DNA from: Pelovirga terrestris | Lineage (GTDB): Bacteria; Desulfobacterota; Desulfuromonadia; Desulfuromonadales; Geopsychrobacteraceae | DNA: 64,000 nucleotides | Reading direction: 5' to 3' | Assembly (NCBI RefSeq): GCF_014773365.1 | Contig: NZ_JACWUN010000001.1 | Coordinates: 279,316-343,315, forward strand | In this document: positions 61,935-64,000 of the stretch, piece after piece | Layout: each line of letters begins with the position of its first letter | Numbering within the stretch: the stretch's first letter is position 1 | Program-made: the position numbers and the translations under genes | Notes under the pieces: model-generated | Told to the model about the DNA's origin: nothing | Seen by the model: only the letters and a program-made list of their open reading frames with translations | Databases searched by the model: none

Positions 61935-63331
61935 CGTTCACTCCACTTGCGCGCCAGATCATTCGCGGTAGAAAAAACCGCATTTTTTTCGATCAGATAA
62001 TCCAGACTGTTTTCGTACACATTTCTCCATCCCGGCTCTTCGGCCAGGAGAAAGGTATTGTGCCAGTTAAACACGATGGTTCCATGGATATCGGCCACAT
62101 GATCGATCATGGCTTTGATCCGCACTTCGGCCTCCGCCGGTTGCAGGTGCTGATAATCACGAAAAGTGCCGTCCATGATCGCCATGGGGATTTCGAGCAT
62201 ATCGACGGTTTGACGTTGCTGCAAATCGAAGGGCTTGAAGGGCGAGCAAAAGCCGGCGCGAAACCCCTCGCGCTCAGCAAAGCCCAGGGTGGAATCGTAC
62301 GTCAATCCGGTGTCATAACTAACCCGATAGGATTCCGGGATCTTGAAGCGAAGAAAATGGCTTCTTGCCCCGGTGATGAGGCTACCGGAAAGTTGTTCTA
62401 TCGCTTTTTTTTCAGCGCTGCGTTTTTCCGGGTTCAAATACGAATCGTAACCGGGGTGCAAACCGATCTCATGACCGGCAGCAGCGATACCCTGTAACTG
62501 TTTAGCGTACTTTTTATGATCCAACCCCCAGAGGTTGTCGGAGAGCAGAATAAACCAGGTGGATTTGATGCCACGCTGGGCCTGGGTCTGCATGATGTAA
62601 TCGAAGGTCGCATAGCGGTCTTTTTCCAACCCGGAACGAACCTTGACATAGCTCAACAGGTGGTCAGCACAACTCCCTACCCCCTCTGAATTCAGCCTTG
62701 CTTTCGCACCTGACAGCACCGATCTGGCCTTACCGAAATAGTAGGGCACATCAATATCGTGGCTGATGACCGCTTCCATCCCCTCGGAACGCAACGGAAT
62801 GCTGATGCCGTATTGCTCCTTTATCCATAGCGCTAACTGTTTAGCATAAAGATGCACCAGGGATTTGCCGAGATCTTCATATAACAGGCTGTTGGTATAT
62901 TTAAAACGTTCATGCTGATCAAGTTCTTCGGTACTTGTATATTCTTCGAACCTGCTTAACAGCCAGAAGCTTGACAGGACAATGTCCTGGCTCGTTGCAA
63001 AACCAGACTCATCACAAACATCTTGACGTGTGTTTCTGACCGATTGAAAAATTGAATAATCATTTACTTCTCGTTTGATTATTTCAACCTGATTGCCGTT
63101 CGCGTAGCTCTCCCAGAAATCCGTATCCGGTAACATCTTCACTTTGGTTGACTTTGGAAGAAGATGTTCGTTTTTTTTATCTACATAGCCAACAGAAATT
63201 TCGCCATCAGCAAGTGGCACATCGCATGATTGAACTATAATTTCTGCTACTAAAATTGATGAAAACAATTTAGCTATGTATTCAATTTCTACAAGGCAAA
63301 GAAAATCGTTTGTTAAAATTTTGATTTGCAT
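61928..63331 (-). CDS. Polysaccharide-deacetylase-family protein with long N-terminal extension
   Basis: 467 residues. Residues about 1-180 form an extension of unknown function; the NodB part begins AVISHDIDVPYYFG (acidic pair), then STWFILLSDNLWG, GHEIGLHPGYDSY (H-x3-H) and MLEIPMAIMDGTF. Similar long deacetylase-like proteins occur in exopolysaccharide clusters. Metal ligands look present, so it may be active. Confidence 0.84.
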   Translation of the reverse strand: MQIKILTNDFLCLVEIEYIAKLFSSILVAEIIVQSCDVPLADGEISVGYVDKKNEHLLPKSTKVKMLPDTDFWESYANGNQVEIIKREVNDYSIFQSVRNTRQDVCDESGFATSQDIVLSSFWLLSRFEEYTSTEELDQHERFKYTNSLLYEDLGKSLVHLYAKQLALWIKEQYGISIPLRSEGMEAVISHDIDVPYYFGKARSVLSGAKARLNSEGVGSCADHLLSYVKVRSGLEKDRYATFDYIMQTQAQRGIKSTWFILLSDNLWGLDHKKYAKQLQGIAAAGHEIGLHPGYDSYLNPEKRSAEKKAIEQLSGSLITGARSHFLRFKIPESYRVSYDTGLTYDSTLGFAEREGFRAGFCSPFKPFDLQQRQTVDMLEIPMAIMDGTFRDYQHLQPAEAEVRIKAMIDHVADIHGTIVFNWHNTFLLAEEPGWRNVYENSLDYLIEKNAVFSTANDLARKWSERW

Positions 63332-63361
63332 AAAGATCTCAAAAATAAAAACTATTCAACA

Positions 63362-63892
63362 CTAGTACTTAATAGTAATAGTGCGCCAATTTAATTTAGT
63401 CCTTAACACCAAAATCCTATATATTTTTTTAAACCCAATTTTATTTATTCCCCGTAATGCTGCTATGTTATTTATTTCAACATCAGTATAAAGGTTTACT
63501 ATGCCCTGTTCATATGCATGATCAATTAAAAATGTCAACATAAGCTTTTGCAAACCCAATCCTCTCATATCTTTTTTAACTCTAGCCCAATGAAGGTGTG
63601 AGCATTTTCCTGAAATGGGAAGATAGCCATCAGACTTGATAATCTTCGAAGTATTAAAATCTTTTCTCCAGTTATAACCAACTACAATATCATTGTGCAT
63701 TACGAAAACACCCACATCTTCACTAGATAACATATCTAGGAAAGGGTCTTTCATATGAGGAAAATTAACTAGGACTTTTTCTAAATTATCAATACTTATT
63801 TTCTCAAGGGTTATAGTTCCGATTTTGCTATAAAACGGTTTGTAATCATTTTTACTTATAGAAAAAACAATGCCCCTAGTACCTTGTAACAG
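63362..63892 (-). pseudogene. GNAT acetyltransferase, 5' end lost at an IS630-type insertion
   Basis: From 63754 an ATG gives 130 residues with VKKDMRGLGLQKLMLTFLIDHAYEQG, the acetyl-CoA loop R-G-x-G-x-Q. But the frame stays open upstream to 63892 (reading ..GIVFSISKNDYKPFYSKIG then ITLEKISIDNLEK..) with no ATG, GTG or TTG, and meets the stop codon of the adjacent transposase. The gene therefore lost its start when the IS landed. A start at 63754 would produce only the second part of the domain. Confidence 0.75.
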
Positions 63893-64000
63893 TTATAAAT
63901 TCGGATAAAGTCGCGTCAGCTTGATCCTGGCGTCAGCGGTTGTGAACTGCCAGTTAATTTTCTTCGTTTTGCTGTTGCGGTGACTTTCCCAGGCCGCGAC
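63893..64000 (-). CDS. IS630-family transposase, C-terminal end (runs off right edge)
   Basis: The 35 residues end with INWQFTTADARIKLTRLYPNL, the typical C-terminus of IS630-type DDE transposases, after AAWESHRNSKTKK. The stop is the TAA at 63893-63895. The IS end presumably lies a few bases further left, between about 63875 and 63890, with a TA target. The rest of the element is outside the window. Confidence 0.85.
   Translation of the reverse strand, partial: VAAWESHRNSKTKKINWQFTTADARIKLTRLYPNL

Overview
The window looks like a chromosomal segment of a deltaproteobacterium of the Desulfuromonadales type (Desulfuromonas/Pelobacter/Geobacter relatives). This rests on the housekeeping gene order (rimP-nusA-ylxR-infB-DUF503-rbfA-nrnA-truB-rpsO-pnp-dut, and yicC-gmk-rpoZ-rel-ridA-trmJ), the style of the proteins, and an exosortase-associated exopolysaccharide locus. 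It is an inference from synteny and protein character, not from a database match. Almost everything lies on the minus strand.

Layout. (1) 1-0.9 kb: the start of an XRE-type regulator running off the left edge, secG, and tRNA-Leu(GAG) with its own promoter and terminator. (2) 0.9-16.7 kb: two dense housekeeping blocks for translation, RNA processing, stringent response and nucleotide hygiene, separated by a terminator-like hairpin directly in front of rimP that may act as an attenuator. (3) 16.8-21.5 kb: gmk, yicC, ugd and a beta-CASP RNA hydrolase, with the first repeat blocks. (4) 21.5-28.6 kb: seven complete toxin-antitoxin (TA) pairs of different families on both strands, separated by composite spacers built from a small set of recurring repeats. 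(5) 28.6-43.4 kb: an exosortase-EpsI fusion, a YdcF protein, glycosyltransferases, a CapK-like ligase, a DUF362 protein, an epimerase and a GMC oxidoreductase, broken up by further repeats, two more TA pairs, two GxxExxY proteins and relics of asparagine synthetase and VapC. (6) 43.5-64 kb: a lower-GC exopolysaccharide assembly cluster (asparagine-synthetase-like proteins, secreted jelly-roll protein, FemAB-type acyltransferase, ATP-grasp ligase, polysaccharide deacetylases, CapK-like ligase, GT4 glycosyltransferases, O-antigen polymerase/ligase-like protein, flippase). It ends in a GNAT gene cut by an IS630-type element at the right edge.

Repeat families used below. A: short GC stems of the type CCGCT-n-GCGGTGTC followed by ATTTGTCTG. 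B: GTGAACGGTGAGC-type strings. C: the heptamer CCCACTA in tandem. D: TCTCCGTTAATGTTTTT preceded by CCGCCCTT. E: about 150-200 bp units containing CTCTGCGCGAGGC and CGCGCCCGTTCGCTTCGCTC. F: units containing GCAGATAAAGTCTGATTG and ATCAGATTTTCATCCTGTC. G: TAGGGGCGGG palindromes. In addition a 153-bp element with terminal inverted repeats occurs twice in full and once in shortened form.

How the genes fit together. The first 19 kb is ordinary core machinery. The rest is accessory: the 28.6-63.3 kb genes plausibly build, polymerise, export and modify one exopolysaccharide, with an unusual number of amide- or thioester-forming enzyme families (ATP-grasp, FemAB, two asparagine-synthetase-like proteins, two CapK-like adenylating enzymes), suggesting an amino-acid- or acyl-decorated polymer. 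The most unusual feature is the repeats: several sit exactly at or across the 3' ends of genes, supplying stop codons and C-terminal residues (gmk, rimP, the epimerase, the GMC oxidoreductase), and one heptamer tract lies in frame inside the GMC oxidoreductase.
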